A DNA stretch of 64,000 nucleotides from Herbaspirillum sp. meg3. Lineage in GTDB: Bacteria > Pseudomonadota > Gammaproteobacteria > Burkholderiales > Burkholderiaceae_D. The DNA lies in contig NZ_CP022736.1 of the NCBI RefSeq assembly GCF_002257565.1, forward strand, positions 4,402,001 to 4,466,000, written 5' to 3'. A program made the translations under genes and the position numbers. The notes below the pieces were generated by a model. That model ran no database searches. It saw only the letters and a list, made by a program, of their open reading frames with translations, and had not been told where the DNA came from. This document shows positions 26,398-35,907 of the stretch, piece after piece (the first letter of the stretch is position 1; each line of letters begins with the position of its first letter).

Positions 26398-28101
26398 TTA
26401 GAACTGCTCCCAATCGTCTTCTTTGGCTGTTGCTGTCGTGGCCGGCAGACGCGGCGCATCATTCTTGCGCGCCAGCATCGGCGTCTTTGGTGTGACATCG
26501 TGTGAACGAGGTGATGCAGGCGTTGCTGCCGGCGAGGATGCATGCGTGAGGCGATTGCTGTCGATCTTGAACACACCGACGATCTGTGACAGATTGCTGG
26601 CCTGATCTTGCAACGATTGAGCAGCGGCCGCAGCCTCTTCCACCAGTGCAGCATTCTGCTGCGTCACCTGATCCATTTGCGTCACGGCCTGATTGACCTG
26701 TTCAATACCTTCGCTTTGCTCACGGCTGGCTTCGGTGATTTCGCCAACGATATCGGTGACACGCCTGACGCTGGCGACAACTTCGTTCATGGTCTGTCCT
26801 GCTTGCTCGACGAGCTTGCTACCGGAGTCAACTTTCTCCACCGAATCATCGATCAATGATTTGATTTCTTTTGCTGCCGCGGCGCTGCGTTGCGCCAGCG
26901 TACGGACTTCCGATGCGACGACGGCGAAGCCACGGCCTTGTTCGCCGGCACGAGCAGCCTCAACGGCGGCATTCAACGCGAGGATATTGGTCTGAAAAGC
27001 GATGCCGTCGATGACGCTGATGATGTCGACAATTTTCTTCGACGATGCATTGATCGATTCCATCGTATGCACCACCTTGCCGACGACGCTGCCGCCTTCG
27101 ACCGCAACCGCTGAGGCCGATACCGCCAGCTGATTCGCCTGACGAGCATTTTCTGCGTTTTGCTTGACGGTGGAGGTCAGTTCTTCCATCGATGATGCGG
27201 TCTCTTCCAGCGAGCTTGCTTGCTGTTCGGTACGACTGGAAAGATCGAGATTACCGGTCGCGATTTGCGACGAGGCGGTAGCAATTGTGTCCGTGCCGTG
27301 ACGCACCTGGCTGACGATATTGAGCAGGTTGTCATTCATGGAACGCAGCGCGCGCAGCAGTTGACCTGTTTCATCCTTGCTGCTGGCATCGAATTGCGAC
27401 GTCAAGTCACCTGCAGCAACGGTCTCTGCAACTTTGACGGCGCGGCTCAATGGAGAAGTGATGCTGCGGGTGACAAGCCATGCGGTCAGTCCGGCAAAGA
27501 CGATCGCGATCACGCTCAAGGCAATCACCAGATCGCGCGCTTCCTTGTATTCGTCGGCAACTTCCTTGGCCGCTGTCTGCATCAGTTCATTCTGATGCGT
27601 GATCAAGGATTCAATCGCTGTCATGTACGTCAACTGCAGAGGACGCACTGTTTGCAACAGCAGCAAGGTCGCGTCGTTCTTGGCGCCTGCAACCACCAAT
27701 CGCAAGACCTCGTCACGACCGGTGTTGTACTGCGTGCGCGCATCGAGGATGGTCTTGATGAGTGCGCGCCCCTTGTCGCCAGTCACCAGTGCGTCAAGCT
27801 TCTCCAATGCGCCCTTGGTGTTGTCGCTGGCCTGACGGATTGTCTGCATCTCTTTGCTGAGGTCATCAGCATCTGTCATCAGCAATACGTTGCGTGAGGA
27901 GCGCGCGATCACATTGACGTTTTTGATGATCTCATTGGCCAGCACCGTCTTTGGATATTTGTCGTTGATGACCTCGTCCATCTGTTCATTGAGCCCAGAC
28001 AGACGAGCCACACCGAGTAGCGCCATCGCTACCAGCAGCACTACCAGAAATCCAAATCCGATACTCAGGCGAGCCCCGATTTTCAAGTTCGTTAAGCGCA
28101 T
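26398..28101 (-). CDS. Methyl-accepting chemotaxis protein, four-helix-bundle sensor type
   Basis: 567 residues. Membrane helix 1 is at about 10-33, then a roughly 155-residue periplasmic helical region typical of 4HB_MCP sensors, helix 2 at about 190-212, HAMP (about 212-265) and the MCP signalling domain with the AFQTNILALNAAVEAARAGE tip. The C-terminal tether ends EDDWEQF, the same adapter pentapeptide as the receptor at 2080-4221, and the two signalling domains are nearly the same in sequence. Known role: chemotaxis signalling. Ligand unknown. Confidence 0.95.
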   Translation of the reverse strand: MRLTNLKIGARLSIGFGFLVVLLVAMALLGVARLSGLNEQMDEVINDKYPKTVLANEIIKNVNVIARSSRNVLLMTDADDLSKEMQTIRQASDNTKGALEKLDALVTGDKGRALIKTILDARTQYNTGRDEVLRLVVAGAKNDATLLLLQTVRPLQLTYMTAIESLITHQNELMQTAAKEVADEYKEARDLVIALSVIAIVFAGLTAWLVTRSITSPLSRAVKVAETVAAGDLTSQFDASSKDETGQLLRALRSMNDNLLNIVSQVRHGTDTIATASSQIATGNLDLSSRTEQQASSLEETASSMEELTSTVKQNAENARQANQLAVSASAVAVEGGSVVGKVVHTMESINASSKKIVDIISVIDGIAFQTNILALNAAVEAARAGEQGRGFAVVASEVRTLAQRSAAAAKEIKSLIDDSVEKVDSGSKLVEQAGQTMNEVVASVRRVTDIVGEITEASREQSEGIEQVNQAVTQMDQVTQQNAALVEEAAAAAQSLQDQASNLSQIVGVFKIDSNRLTHASSPAATPASPRSHDVTPKTPMLARKNDAPRLPATTATAKEDDWEQF

Positions 28102-28635
28102 ACATTTCCCCTTTATCTATTGAAGTGCGAAGTGCTGAGAATTCTGCTCAGAATCATGCAGATAAAACGTACTGGCCGACGGCTGGCTTGCCTGGCGCTG
28201 AACTACAGCCAAAGCGTATTGCCGATACTACGCGCCGAGAGGCCAAGCTTCAACCACATAGGATCAATGGCGGGCACTTTCTGCGATATGGCACTGCCGA
28301 GACCTTGGCGCACAGCAATTCTTTCCGCAGGGTATCCAGCACCACTCCCCGAGGCCATCGGGAAATTCCTGATACCGCCCCTTATCCATGTCGCTCAGGA
28401 TGTAGTTGGTATTTCTCCAGCCCTATGCTCCTCATCGAACATCCCTGGGCTACGCTGGTGGCGCATCAGGATTCGCGTGACCCACATGATTCTGGCCATG
28501 CGAGTCGCAATGATGCGTCATCGCAGAAACGGGCTGGCAAAAGTCACGCCGTGGCGAAGTTCCGACAACCAGCATTTGCCGATGCCGCCCAGCAATTTAT
28601 ATTTTTGCACGTCAGCTTTGGTAAAGCGCGAACAT
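28102..28635. other. Gene-poor stretch upstream of the XRE regulator
   Basis: About 530 bp without a recognisable gene. Two overlapping plus-strand frames (from 28120 and 28125) are open but show no family features, odd composition and no ribosome site. On the minus strand short fragments are readable in different frames (for example one ending near 28206). The region could be a decayed gene or a long regulatory spacer. I cannot assign it. Confidence 0.4.
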
Positions 28636-28655
28636 TTTGCGCATTACGCAATATT
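28636..28655 (+). promoter_or_regulatory. Operator-like repeat 1 (probable XRE autoregulatory site)
   Basis: TTTGCGCATTACGCAATATT, with dyad core TTGCG-N5-CGCAA. It recurs 45 bp downstream as repeat 2. An A/T-rich stretch (TTTTAACAAAAAATTTG) separates the copies and probably holds the promoter. Confidence 0.6.
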
Positions 28656-28680
28656 TTAACAAAAAATTTGTCCGAAGGAC

Positions 28681-28700
28681 TTTGCGTGTTACGCAATGTT
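28681..28700 (+). promoter_or_regulatory. Operator-like repeat 2 (probable XRE autoregulatory site)
   Basis: TTTGCGTGTTACGCAATGTT matches repeat 1 at 17 of 20 positions with the same dyad. It ends 17 bp before the ATG, overlapping where RNA polymerase or the ribosome would load. Confidence 0.6.
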
Positions 28701-28717
28701 AGCAGGAGAATTGGTAG

Positions 28718-29071
28718 ATGAATATTGGCCAAGTCTTACGCAAGATACGTAAAGAACGAAAAGCGAGCCTGGAAGAAATTGCATTGATCGCAGGTACCGA
28801 CGCAGCCAACTTATCCCGCGTTGAACGCGACAAGCAGCGTCTGACTCCCGACATGCTGGAAAACGTCGCCAAGGCGCTCGACGTTCCTGTTTCTTCGCTC
28901 TATCTCATCGCAGAACAGAACCTGCATCCCGCTAAATCTACGAACGACGCAGGCAAAGCAGCAGCGGCAAGATTGGAAGATGCGTTGTCTCGATTTATTT
29001 TGCTGTCCACGCAAGATCAGGAGTTGACGGTGGACTTTATGGAGTTACTGCTGAAGGCGGCGCGCAAATAG
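28718..29071 (+). CDS. XRE-family HTH transcriptional regulator
   Basis: 117 residues, ribosome site AGGAG eight bases upstream. The N-terminal Cro/C1-type HTH (about 4-62) reads IGQVLRKIRKERKASLEEIALIAGTDAANLSRVERDKQRLTPDMLENVAKALDVPVSSLY. The C-terminal half is Ala-rich then helical (ALSRFILLSTQDQELTVDFMELLLKAAR), perhaps for dimerisation. The two matching dyads just upstream suggest negative autoregulation. No toxin, phage or restriction gene is adjacent, so the regulon is unknown. It ends 114 bp before the convergent rsmA stop. Confidence 0.88.
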   Translation: MNIGQVLRKIRKERKASLEEIALIAGTDAANLSRVERDKQRLTPDMLENVAKALDVPVSSLYLIAEQNLHPAKSTNDAGKAAAARLEDALSRFILLSTQDQELTVDFMELLLKAARK

Positions 29072-29185
29072 TCCGACAACACGCGAGGCAGCGTTCGCTA
29101 TGTGTTGCATGCCGAAATCTGTGCAAGCGATCAGAGCAGAGCAGCGAATTTGCTTACCTGTAATTCAACCACCCTTCATCTACAT

Positions 29186-29971
29186 CTAGGCGGCACGCTT
29201 TTTCTTGAGCACGTTTGCCAGTGCGACGAACTGCTCCATAGGCACAGCTTCCGGCCGCGCTTGCGGATCAATGCCGGCTTCGATCAGCTCAGCCTCGGTC
29301 AACAACCCGGCAACGCAATTGCGAATAACCTTGCGGCGCTGTGTGAATGCCTTGGTAACAACTTCTTCCAACAGGGACTGATCGCATTCCAGCGGCTGCG
29401 CCACCGGAATCATGCGTACGATGGCGGAGTCCACGCGCGGCGGTGGATCAAATGCTGTCGGCGGCACCACGAACATCAGCTCCATGTGATAACGCCATTG
29501 CAGCATCACGGACAAACGTCCGAAAGCCTTGCCGCCCGGTTCTGCGACCATGCGTTCAACCACTTCCTTTTGCAGCATGAAATGCTGATCCTGCACATGT
29601 GGCGCCAGCTCGGCGAGATGGAACAACAAAGGACTGGAAATGTTGTACGGCAAATTGCCGACCACGCGCAACTTGCGCCCCGCCGGAACCGGAATCGATG
29701 TGAAATCAAACTTCAACGCATCGGCGGAATGCACCTGCAAACGTTGCGGACTGAATTGTTTCTGCAGCCGCGCGACCAGATCGCGATCTAGCTCAACCAC
29801 GTGCATGTGATCGAGCGACTCCAGCAACAGGCTCGTCATCGCTGCCAGGCCCGGACCGATCTCGACCATGATGTCATCCTTCTTCGGCGCAATGGCGCTG
29901 ATGATGTCGTACAGGACGGTCTGATCGGTCAGGAAATTCTGGCCAAAACGTTTGCGGGCAATGTGTTTCAT
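29186..29971 (-). CDS. rsmA: 16S rRNA (A1518/A1519-N6) dimethyltransferase
   Basis: 261 residues from the ATG at 29971 (MKHIARKRFGQNFLTD), the family's conserved start. SAM-binding VEIGPGLAAMT and the catalytic NLPYNISSPLLF are present. Known reaction: dimethylates two adjacent adenines near the 3' end of 16S rRNA (KsgA). Its ATG overlaps the pdxA stop as ATGA, the last link of the lptD-surA-pdxA-rsmA operon. Confidence 0.97.
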   Translation of the reverse strand: MKHIARKRFGQNFLTDQTVLYDIISAIAPKKDDIMVEIGPGLAAMTSLLLESLDHMHVVELDRDLVARLQKQFSPQRLQVHSADALKFDFTSIPVPAGRKLRVVGNLPYNISSPLLFHLAELAPHVQDQHFMLQKEVVERMVAEPGGKAFGRLSVMLQWRYHMELMFVVPPTAFDPPPRVDSAIVRMIPVAQPLECDQSLLEEVVTKAFTQRRKVIRNCVAGLLTEAELIEAGIDPQARPEAVPMEQFVALANVLKKKRAA

Positions 29972-31026
29972 AGAGAGTTCTTGGCGCGGGCCATAAGCGC
30001 CGCAGTCCTGATGGCTTCGATCATGCTGCCGTGGTCGGCCTCGCCCAAACCCTTTGCCGCCAGATCCAGCGCCGTGCCGTGGTCGACGGAGGTGCGAATG
30101 ATCGGTAGGCCGAGCGTGATATTGACGCCTTGGCCGAAACTGGCGAACTTGAGGACGGGCAAACCCTGATCGTGATACATGGCAAGCACGCAATCGGCGT
30201 GCTCGAGATATTTTTGCTGGAACAAGGTATCTGCCGGGTAGGGACCGGCCACATCCATGCCGCGCGCCTTGGCGGCATCCAGCGCTGGAATAATGACGTC
30301 GATTTCTTCGCGTCCGAGATAGCCATTTTCACCCGCATGCGGATTCAGGCCGGTGACCAGAATACGCGGTTTGGCAATGCCGAATTTATCGCGCAGATCG
30401 GCATGGATGATATCCAGCGTTTTACTCAGGCTATCGAAAGTGATCGCTGCGGGTACATCCTTGAGCGCCAGATGCGTCGTCGCCAACGCAACGCGCAGAT
30501 GCGGATGTTCCCCGCCGGCCAGCATCATGACGACCTGCGGCGTGGAGGTGCGTTCAGCGAGGTATTCGGTATGGCCGGTGAATGGCACGCCGGCATCGTT
30601 GATGGTGCTCTTTTGCAGCGGTGCGGTGACAATGGCGTCGAAGTGCTTTTTCAGCGCTCCCTCGACCGCGACATCCAGCGCCTGCAACACCGCACGACCG
30701 TTACGCGCATCCAGCACACCGGGCACGATCGGCTCGTTGACGGGGCAGTCGATAACGGTGAGGCGATCTTGCGGAAAATCGGGCAGACCGGTATTGCGGA
30801 AGGCTTGCAGCGATATCGCCGACAACGCGATGGATGCATCCAGCCCGTGCGCGGTCTGTGCGAGATAGGCAGCGTCTCCGAGCAACACGCTGCGCACCTC
30901 GGCACGCAACTCCCATGCAGCTCGGATGGAAATCTCCGGCCCTATACCGGCCGGTTCTCCGCAGGTAATCGCCAGCGTCGGACGTTGGCGGAATTCAGAA
31001 CGCGTTGCGGAGGGATGATCAGACAT
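29968..31026 (-). CDS. pdxA: 4-hydroxythreonine-4-phosphate dehydrogenase
   Basis: 352 residues, about 20 longer than E. coli PdxA because of an N-terminal extension (MSDHPSATRSEFRQRP). The core starts TLAITCGEPAGIGPE. It contains the metal-site regions TGHTEYLA, GLNPHAGENGYLG and MYHDQGLPVLKF. Known reaction: NAD-dependent oxidation in pyridoxal 5'-phosphate synthesis. It starts 6 bp after the surA stop and overlaps rsmA by 4 bp. pdxH, the final oxidase of the pathway, is at 53158. Confidence 0.97.
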   Translation of the reverse strand: MSDHPSATRSEFRQRPTLAITCGEPAGIGPEISIRAAWELRAEVRSVLLGDAAYLAQTAHGLDASIALSAISLQAFRNTGLPDFPQDRLTVIDCPVNEPIVPGVLDARNGRAVLQALDVAVEGALKKHFDAIVTAPLQKSTINDAGVPFTGHTEYLAERTSTPQVVMMLAGGEHPHLRVALATTHLALKDVPAAITFDSLSKTLDIIHADLRDKFGIAKPRILVTGLNPHAGENGYLGREEIDVIIPALDAAKARGMDVAGPYPADTLFQQKYLEHADCVLAMYHDQGLPVLKFASFGQGVNITLGLPIIRTSVDHGTALDLAAKGLGEADHGSMIEAIRTAALMARAKNSL

Positions 31027-31032
31027 CAGAAA

Positions 31033-32469
31033 TCAGTTGTCGTCAGTGCGGAATTCGACATAAGCGCGATCACGCAATTGACGCAGCCAGTCTTCGGTCG
31101 CTTCGTCAATCTTGCGCTCGCGGATAGCTTGGCGCGCAGCTGCACGGGCACGCTCTTTCGATGCATCGTCGGTCTTGCGCTCCACCACCTGAATCAGGTG
31201 ATAGCCGAACGGCGATTCAATCGGCTGGCTGATTTCGCCTGGCTTCAGTTCGTTCATCGCGCGCTCGAATTCCGGCACGGTATCGCCTGGATAAATCCAG
31301 CCCAGATCACCGCCCTTGGATGCCGACAGATCATTGGAATACAGCTTGGCCAGTTCTTCAAAGGTAGCCGCCTTGTGATCCAGACGCTCTTTCAGCTCCA
31401 GCAATTTGCGGCGTGCTTCGGCAGCGGACACCACTTGATTGACCTTGATCAGAATATGGCGTGCGTGCGTTTGTTCGACGGCCGGTGCATCGGCCTTCGC
31501 AGCGCCGGTGGCGCGACGATCAATCAGTTTGACGATGTGAAAACCGTTACCGCTCTTGACGATCGCCGACACTTCACCTGGTTTCAGGCTGGCCACGGCA
31601 TCAAGGAACAATTGCGGCAAGCGGTCCTGACCACGCCAGCCAAGATCGCCGCCGTTCAAGGCATCGTTGCTGTCAGAGTAGGTAGCTGCAGTTTTGGCGA
31701 AATCGGCGCCGGTCTTCAACTGGCGTAATACGTCTTCTGCGCGCTGGCGGCGTGCTGCGACTTGTTCCGGGGACGCGTTTTCCGGCACGCGAATCAGGAT
31801 TTGCGCCAGGTTCAGATCTTCACGCTTGTTTGCGGCATTGGAGTCCGACGCCATGTAGTTGTCGACCTCGGATTCGGTAACCACCACCTTATTGTCGACT
31901 TCGCGTTCACGCAAGCGCTGCATGATGATTTCACGACGAATATCCTCACGGAACGATGGGAAATCCATGCCCTCTTTTTCAAGCTGAACCCGAAAATCCG
32001 CCATCGACAATTTATTTTGCTCAGCGATACGCGAGACTGCGCGGTCGAGCATAGTGTCATCGACGACGATGCCATTTTCCTTGGCCATTTGCATCTGGGC
32101 GCGCTCAACGATCATCCGTTCCAGCAACTGGCTTTGCAGTTGCGTACGCGGCGGCAACGCCATGCCTTGTGCGGTCAGACGCTTTTCTACCTGACGCAGG
32201 CGATCCGCCACTTCCTGGCGGGTGATCACTTCGTTATTGACCACGACAAGAATCGAATCAACTGGACGCGGTGCCCGCGATGGCGTTGCTGTCGGAGCAA
32301 CTGGCGTCAGATTGACCGGAGGCGGTGTCAGGCCGGGGACAGCAGGCGTCGCTGTTGTCGCAAATTGTGCCTGGGCGCTGCCGACCATGCCGAGCGACAT
32401 GCACAGCAAGACGATGCCGGACGTGATACGTACAGAAGAATGATTGCGCATGGAGAAGGAAGCGTTCAT
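31033..32469 (-). CDS. surA: Periplasmic chaperone/peptidyl-prolyl isomerase SurA
   Basis: 478 residues. A signal peptide ends near AQAQ (about 35), and a Pro-rich linker precedes the SurA N-terminal chaperone domain (about 65-190). Two parvulin domains follow, the second marked by HARHILIKVN and GGDLGWIYPGDTVPEFERAMNELKPGEISQPIESPFGYHLIQV. Known role: escorts outer-membrane barrel proteins, including LptD encoded directly upstream, to the BAM complex. An ATG at residue 7 is an alternative start. Confidence 0.96.
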   Translation of the reverse strand: MNASFSMRNHSSVRITSGIVLLCMSLGMVGSAQAQFATTATPAVPGLTPPPVNLTPVAPTATPSRAPRPVDSILVVVNNEVITRQEVADRLRQVEKRLTAQGMALPPRTQLQSQLLERMIVERAQMQMAKENGIVVDDTMLDRAVSRIAEQNKLSMADFRVQLEKEGMDFPSFREDIRREIIMQRLREREVDNKVVVTESEVDNYMASDSNAANKREDLNLAQILIRVPENASPEQVAARRQRAEDVLRQLKTGADFAKTAATYSDSNDALNGGDLGWRGQDRLPQLFLDAVASLKPGEVSAIVKSGNGFHIVKLIDRRATGAAKADAPAVEQTHARHILIKVNQVVSAAEARRKLLELKERLDHKAATFEELAKLYSNDLSASKGGDLGWIYPGDTVPEFERAMNELKPGEISQPIESPFGYHLIQVVERKTDDASKERARAAARQAIRERKIDEATEDWLRQLRDRAYVEFRTDDN

Positions 32470-32481
32470 AAAAAATGTCGA

Positions 32482-34767
32482 TTAATAACGGGTAATGTCG
32501 TCGGGCTTATTGATAAGCTGGTAGCCGGGAATGCTGCTGCTCAAGGCATCCAGCGGATTGGAACCGATCTTCGAGAAACCATTCAGCTCAAGCTGGATAA
32601 AGAACGATGTCGATGCCTTGGTCGACGATGTCGGGATGCGCTGCGCGACCAGACGGAACACCCAGCAATCAGCCTTGTACTCCATACCCAGCAAACCTTC
32701 TGCCACGGTTTTATCAGGAATGGAATAGTTGATGCGGCTGACAGCATACCAGCGTTGCGAGACTGGCCACTGTCCGGAGATGTCAAACTGTTTAAGCAGA
32801 CCAGTGGAATTGGTTCTATCCAGGCGATAGGTAAGGTTCAGCACCTTCTTCGGTGCCGGCTGCCAGCGCGCGCCGAAATTCGAACGCACCATCTGACGCA
32901 AAGTTTCACTGTACTGAACAGTATTGTCGAGAGAGAGCTTGTTGGAAATCTGGCCGCCCAAAGATAGCAACAGATCGGATTTACTGCCGTTGATCGTCGT
33001 CGTCGTTCCGTCAAGAACTACTTTAGGATCTGCAAAATAGAAGCGCTGACCAACTGCCACGCGCAGACGTTCCAGGCCATTTTCTTCGATGAAGCGAGAT
33101 ACCAGCGCGCCCGTAATCTGGTTAGCGTCGCTAATGCGGTCATGACCGACGAAACGGTTTTCGCTGAAGATTTGCGCAAAGTTAAAGTCTGCGAGGCCGG
33201 AGTCAAAATTCGGGTACTGACTCTGATCGCGGTACGGCGTACGAACATAGAAAAGACGTGGCTCCAGCGTTTGGGTCATGTCACGACCAAAGATATTCGT
33301 GTCACGTTCGAAGGTCATCCCTGCATCCAGGGAGTAGGTTGGTACAACGCGCGTCAGATTGGTCGGCGCGCCGACGGCGACTTTATTGAGACGATAGGTT
33401 GTTGCATCCAGCGATGCTTTAGGTGTAATGAAATAGCCCGGGCGAATGATGGGGTAGGAAATAGAAGGCGTAGCGTACATACGATCACCGCCAACCATTT
33501 CTGATCCGGTTGACGTACCCACAGTATAGGTGTTCGAAAAGCGGGCAAATTCAGACGCGAAATTCAGATCAAACCCACCAACATCCTGACGGCCGGCGGT
33601 TAAATTCAACTGCGGCAAACGATCATACGGTTTCTGAATCGGGTTATTGACGTCTTGCAGCAACTGATACTTCGTCACATGACCGGACGCACTCCAATAT
33701 TCGCCAGTGTAGTTAAGGCCCACATCCCGCGTCAGCAGACGCTGGGTACTTGCTGTAACAGAATGAGAAAAGTCACTTGGATAATCGTTGTCGGACGCTT
33801 TGTTGATATTCCAACCAAACACCAGATTGGGCGCTAGCGTCTGCGTATGCAGTGTCGACAGCGAATAACGTCCTGTCCCGGTAATACGATCCTGAATCCC
33901 CTCAACGCGCGTTTCACCGGAATAGGTTTCGCCCAGATAGCGCGCGTCTGCACCCAAGAGCAAACCCCGGCGTGCGATGTAACGCGGATACAAGGTCAAA
34001 TCGCGATTGGGTGCGATATTGAAATAATAAGGTACCGTCAGCTCTGCACCACCGTTACTTGTCACTCCGAAAGTCGGTGGCAACACACCCGACTTTCGCT
34101 CGCCCGATAACGGGAACGACATCAGTGGAGCGCCGAGAATCGGCACGCCCTTGAAATACACCACGCCACTACGCATTGTGCCGACGTCGCGACCACTGTC
34201 CAGATCAAGCTTGGATGCCTGGATATACCAGTCCGGGTCGAGCGCTTCACAGGTGCTATAGGTTCCTTCGGTCACCAATGCCTGATCGTCGGACAGGAAA
34301 TCGATTTTTTCGGCTTTGCCACGACCACCGTTTTTACCGAACAGGTAAGTCGGATTGTTTACGTAGCCCTTGCCGGAATCCATGTTCATCACGGCCTGGT
34401 CGCCGGTGTAACGATCCTGCAGACGCTTCATCCAGACGTGACCGGTGGCCTCAACTTCGTCCTTGATGATGCGGTATTCGGCTTTATCAGCCTTGATGGT
34501 GGTTTCGCCGCGCACTACTTCGACGTCGCGATCCAGATTGATCTGGCGGTCGGGGCGGCCGGTCATCTGTTCAGCACTGATATTGACAGGCGAATCCTTG
34601 TCGTCAGCGGCTGAAGGCTGCTTGCCTTGCGTGTTCTGGGTGGTCTGCGCCTGTGCAGAAATGGGTAAAACGGTCGTCGCTGAGGCAGCCACGACAAGGG
34701 ACGTAAAGAAACGCGACATCCGCAAGTCGGCGAAACGGCCAAATGGAAACTTAAAAAAGCGGATCAT
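32482..34767 (-). CDS. lptD: LPS-assembly outer-membrane protein LptD
   Basis: 761 residues. The signal peptide ends near AQAQ and a second ATG at residue 17 gives a more typical signal length. An N-terminal OstA-like domain (about 60-200: QINLDRDVEVVRGETTIKADKAEY) precedes a large beta-barrel. Only two cysteines occur in the whole protein, Cys173 (YSTCEAL) and Cys701 (DCWVFR). That fits a single disulfide joining the periplasmic domain to the barrel, whereas E. coli uses four cysteines. Known role: with LptE inserts LPS into the outer leaflet. It heads the lptD-surA-pdxA-rsmA operon and is divergent from amgK. Confidence 0.95.
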   Translation of the reverse strand: MIRFFKFPFGRFADLRMSRFFTSLVVAASATTVLPISAQAQTTQNTQGKQPSAADDKDSPVNISAEQMTGRPDRQINLDRDVEVVRGETTIKADKAEYRIIKDEVEATGHVWMKRLQDRYTGDQAVMNMDSGKGYVNNPTYLFGKNGGRGKAEKIDFLSDDQALVTEGTYSTCEALDPDWYIQASKLDLDSGRDVGTMRSGVVYFKGVPILGAPLMSFPLSGERKSGVLPPTFGVTSNGGAELTVPYYFNIAPNRDLTLYPRYIARRGLLLGADARYLGETYSGETRVEGIQDRITGTGRYSLSTLHTQTLAPNLVFGWNINKASDNDYPSDFSHSVTASTQRLLTRDVGLNYTGEYWSASGHVTKYQLLQDVNNPIQKPYDRLPQLNLTAGRQDVGGFDLNFASEFARFSNTYTVGTSTGSEMVGGDRMYATPSISYPIIRPGYFITPKASLDATTYRLNKVAVGAPTNLTRVVPTYSLDAGMTFERDTNIFGRDMTQTLEPRLFYVRTPYRDQSQYPNFDSGLADFNFAQIFSENRFVGHDRISDANQITGALVSRFIEENGLERLRVAVGQRFYFADPKVVLDGTTTTINGSKSDLLLSLGGQISNKLSLDNTVQYSETLRQMVRSNFGARWQPAPKKVLNLTYRLDRTNSTGLLKQFDISGQWPVSQRWYAVSRINYSIPDKTVAEGLLGMEYKADCWVFRLVAQRIPTSSTKASTSFFIQLELNGFSKIGSNPLDALSSSIPGYQLINKPDDITRY

Positions 34768-34865
34768 GTAAAGAAGCGTTCAAACACCATGGCAGGCGAT
34801 TTTTTGGATTTAATCCCTTATTATATGGGAACTCAACATCATCAAACGAATTCCTCTGATTGTTC

Positions 34866-35894
34866 ATGTCTTTAAATAATTCCCCTACCGATTCGCGTCT
34901 GTCCCTGTTGCAGGCATGGCTGCCAACCCTGACTGCAACCCCGACGCTGGTCGAGACGCTGCGCCCCGCCTCTGCCGATGCCAGCTTCCGTCGCTATTTC
35001 CGCGTGGATACACCCGACAAGAAAACGCTGATCGTCATGGACGCGCCACCCCCGCAAGAAGACGTGCGCCCGTTCATTCACGTCGCCGACGTCTTTGGCA
35101 AAACCGGCGTGTCCGTACCGTCCGTGCTGGCACAGGATGTGGATCGCGGTTTTTTGCTGCTGTCGGATCTGGGCTCGACAACTTATCTGAACCAGCTCAA
35201 CAACGATACTGCGCATAAGCTCTACATCGACGCCATCGATGCGCTGGTGCTGCTGCAAACCCAGAGCAAGCCCGATGTGCTGCCGGAGTATGACCGCGCC
35301 CTGCTGTCGCGCGAGCTGCAACTTTTCCCCGATTGGTACATCGCCAAGCATCTGAATGTGGCGCTGACAGATGACCAGAAAAACACTCTGAGCAAAGTCT
35401 TCGACACTCTGCTCGCCAACAATCTGGCGCAGGCGCAGGTGTACGTCCATCGTGATTATCATTCGCGCAACCTGATGGTGCTGCCTGGTGGCAATCCGGG
35501 CATCATCGATTTCCAGGATGCAGTCTACGGCCCGATTACCTACGATCTGGTCTCGCTGCTGCGCGACGCGTATATCCAGTGGGATGAAGAAATGGTGCTG
35601 GACTGGGTCATTCGGTACTGGGAACGCGCCAAGCGCGCCGGCCTGTCGGTGGCCCCGGATATCGACACCTTTTACCGAGATTTCGAGTTCATGGGCCTGC
35701 AGCGGCATCTGAAAGTATTGGGAATATTTGCACGTCTTTACCATCGCGACGGCAAGGATGCCTATCTGAAAGACATGCCGCTGGTCATGGAATACACGCT
35801 CAAGGCGGCGCGCCGCTATACCGCGCTGGCACCGCTGGTCAGACTGATTGAGAAGCTGGAAGACAAAGCGCCGCAAGTCGGCTACACCTTCTGA
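34866..35894 (+). CDS. amgK: N-acetylmuramate/N-acetylglucosamine 1-kinase
   Basis: 342 residues from the ATG at 34866, aminoglycoside-phosphotransferase fold. The catalytic loop is VHRDYHSRNLMV and the metal-binding block is IIDFQDAVYGPITYDLVSLLRDAY. Together with murU 13 bp downstream and lptD divergent next door, this matches the Pseudomonas amgK-murU locus. There it phosphorylates MurNAc at C1 in the recycling route to UDP-MurNAc that bypasses de novo MurA/MurB steps and the target of fosfomycin. Assignment is by family and context. Confidence 0.9.
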   Translation: MSLNNSPTDSRLSLLQAWLPTLTATPTLVETLRPASADASFRRYFRVDTPDKKTLIVMDAPPPQEDVRPFIHVADVFGKTGVSVPSVLAQDVDRGFLLLSDLGSTTYLNQLNNDTAHKLYIDAIDALVLLQTQSKPDVLPEYDRALLSRELQLFPDWYIAKHLNVALTDDQKNTLSKVFDTLLANNLAQAQVYVHRDYHSRNLMVLPGGNPGIIDFQDAVYGPITYDLVSLLRDAYIQWDEEMVLDWVIRYWERAKRAGLSVAPDIDTFYRDFEFMGLQRHLKVLGIFARLYHRDGKDAYLKDMPLVMEYTLKAARRYTALAPLVRLIEKLEDKAPQVGYTF

Positions 35895-35907
35895 GGCAGC
35901 GCCAACA

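Noticed and set aside
28120..28721. Two overlapping plus-strand frames (179 and 198 codons) before the XRE gene
   Set aside because: Neither has a ribosome site or protein-like composition, and one runs through both XRE operators. Kept as an unexplained gap instead.
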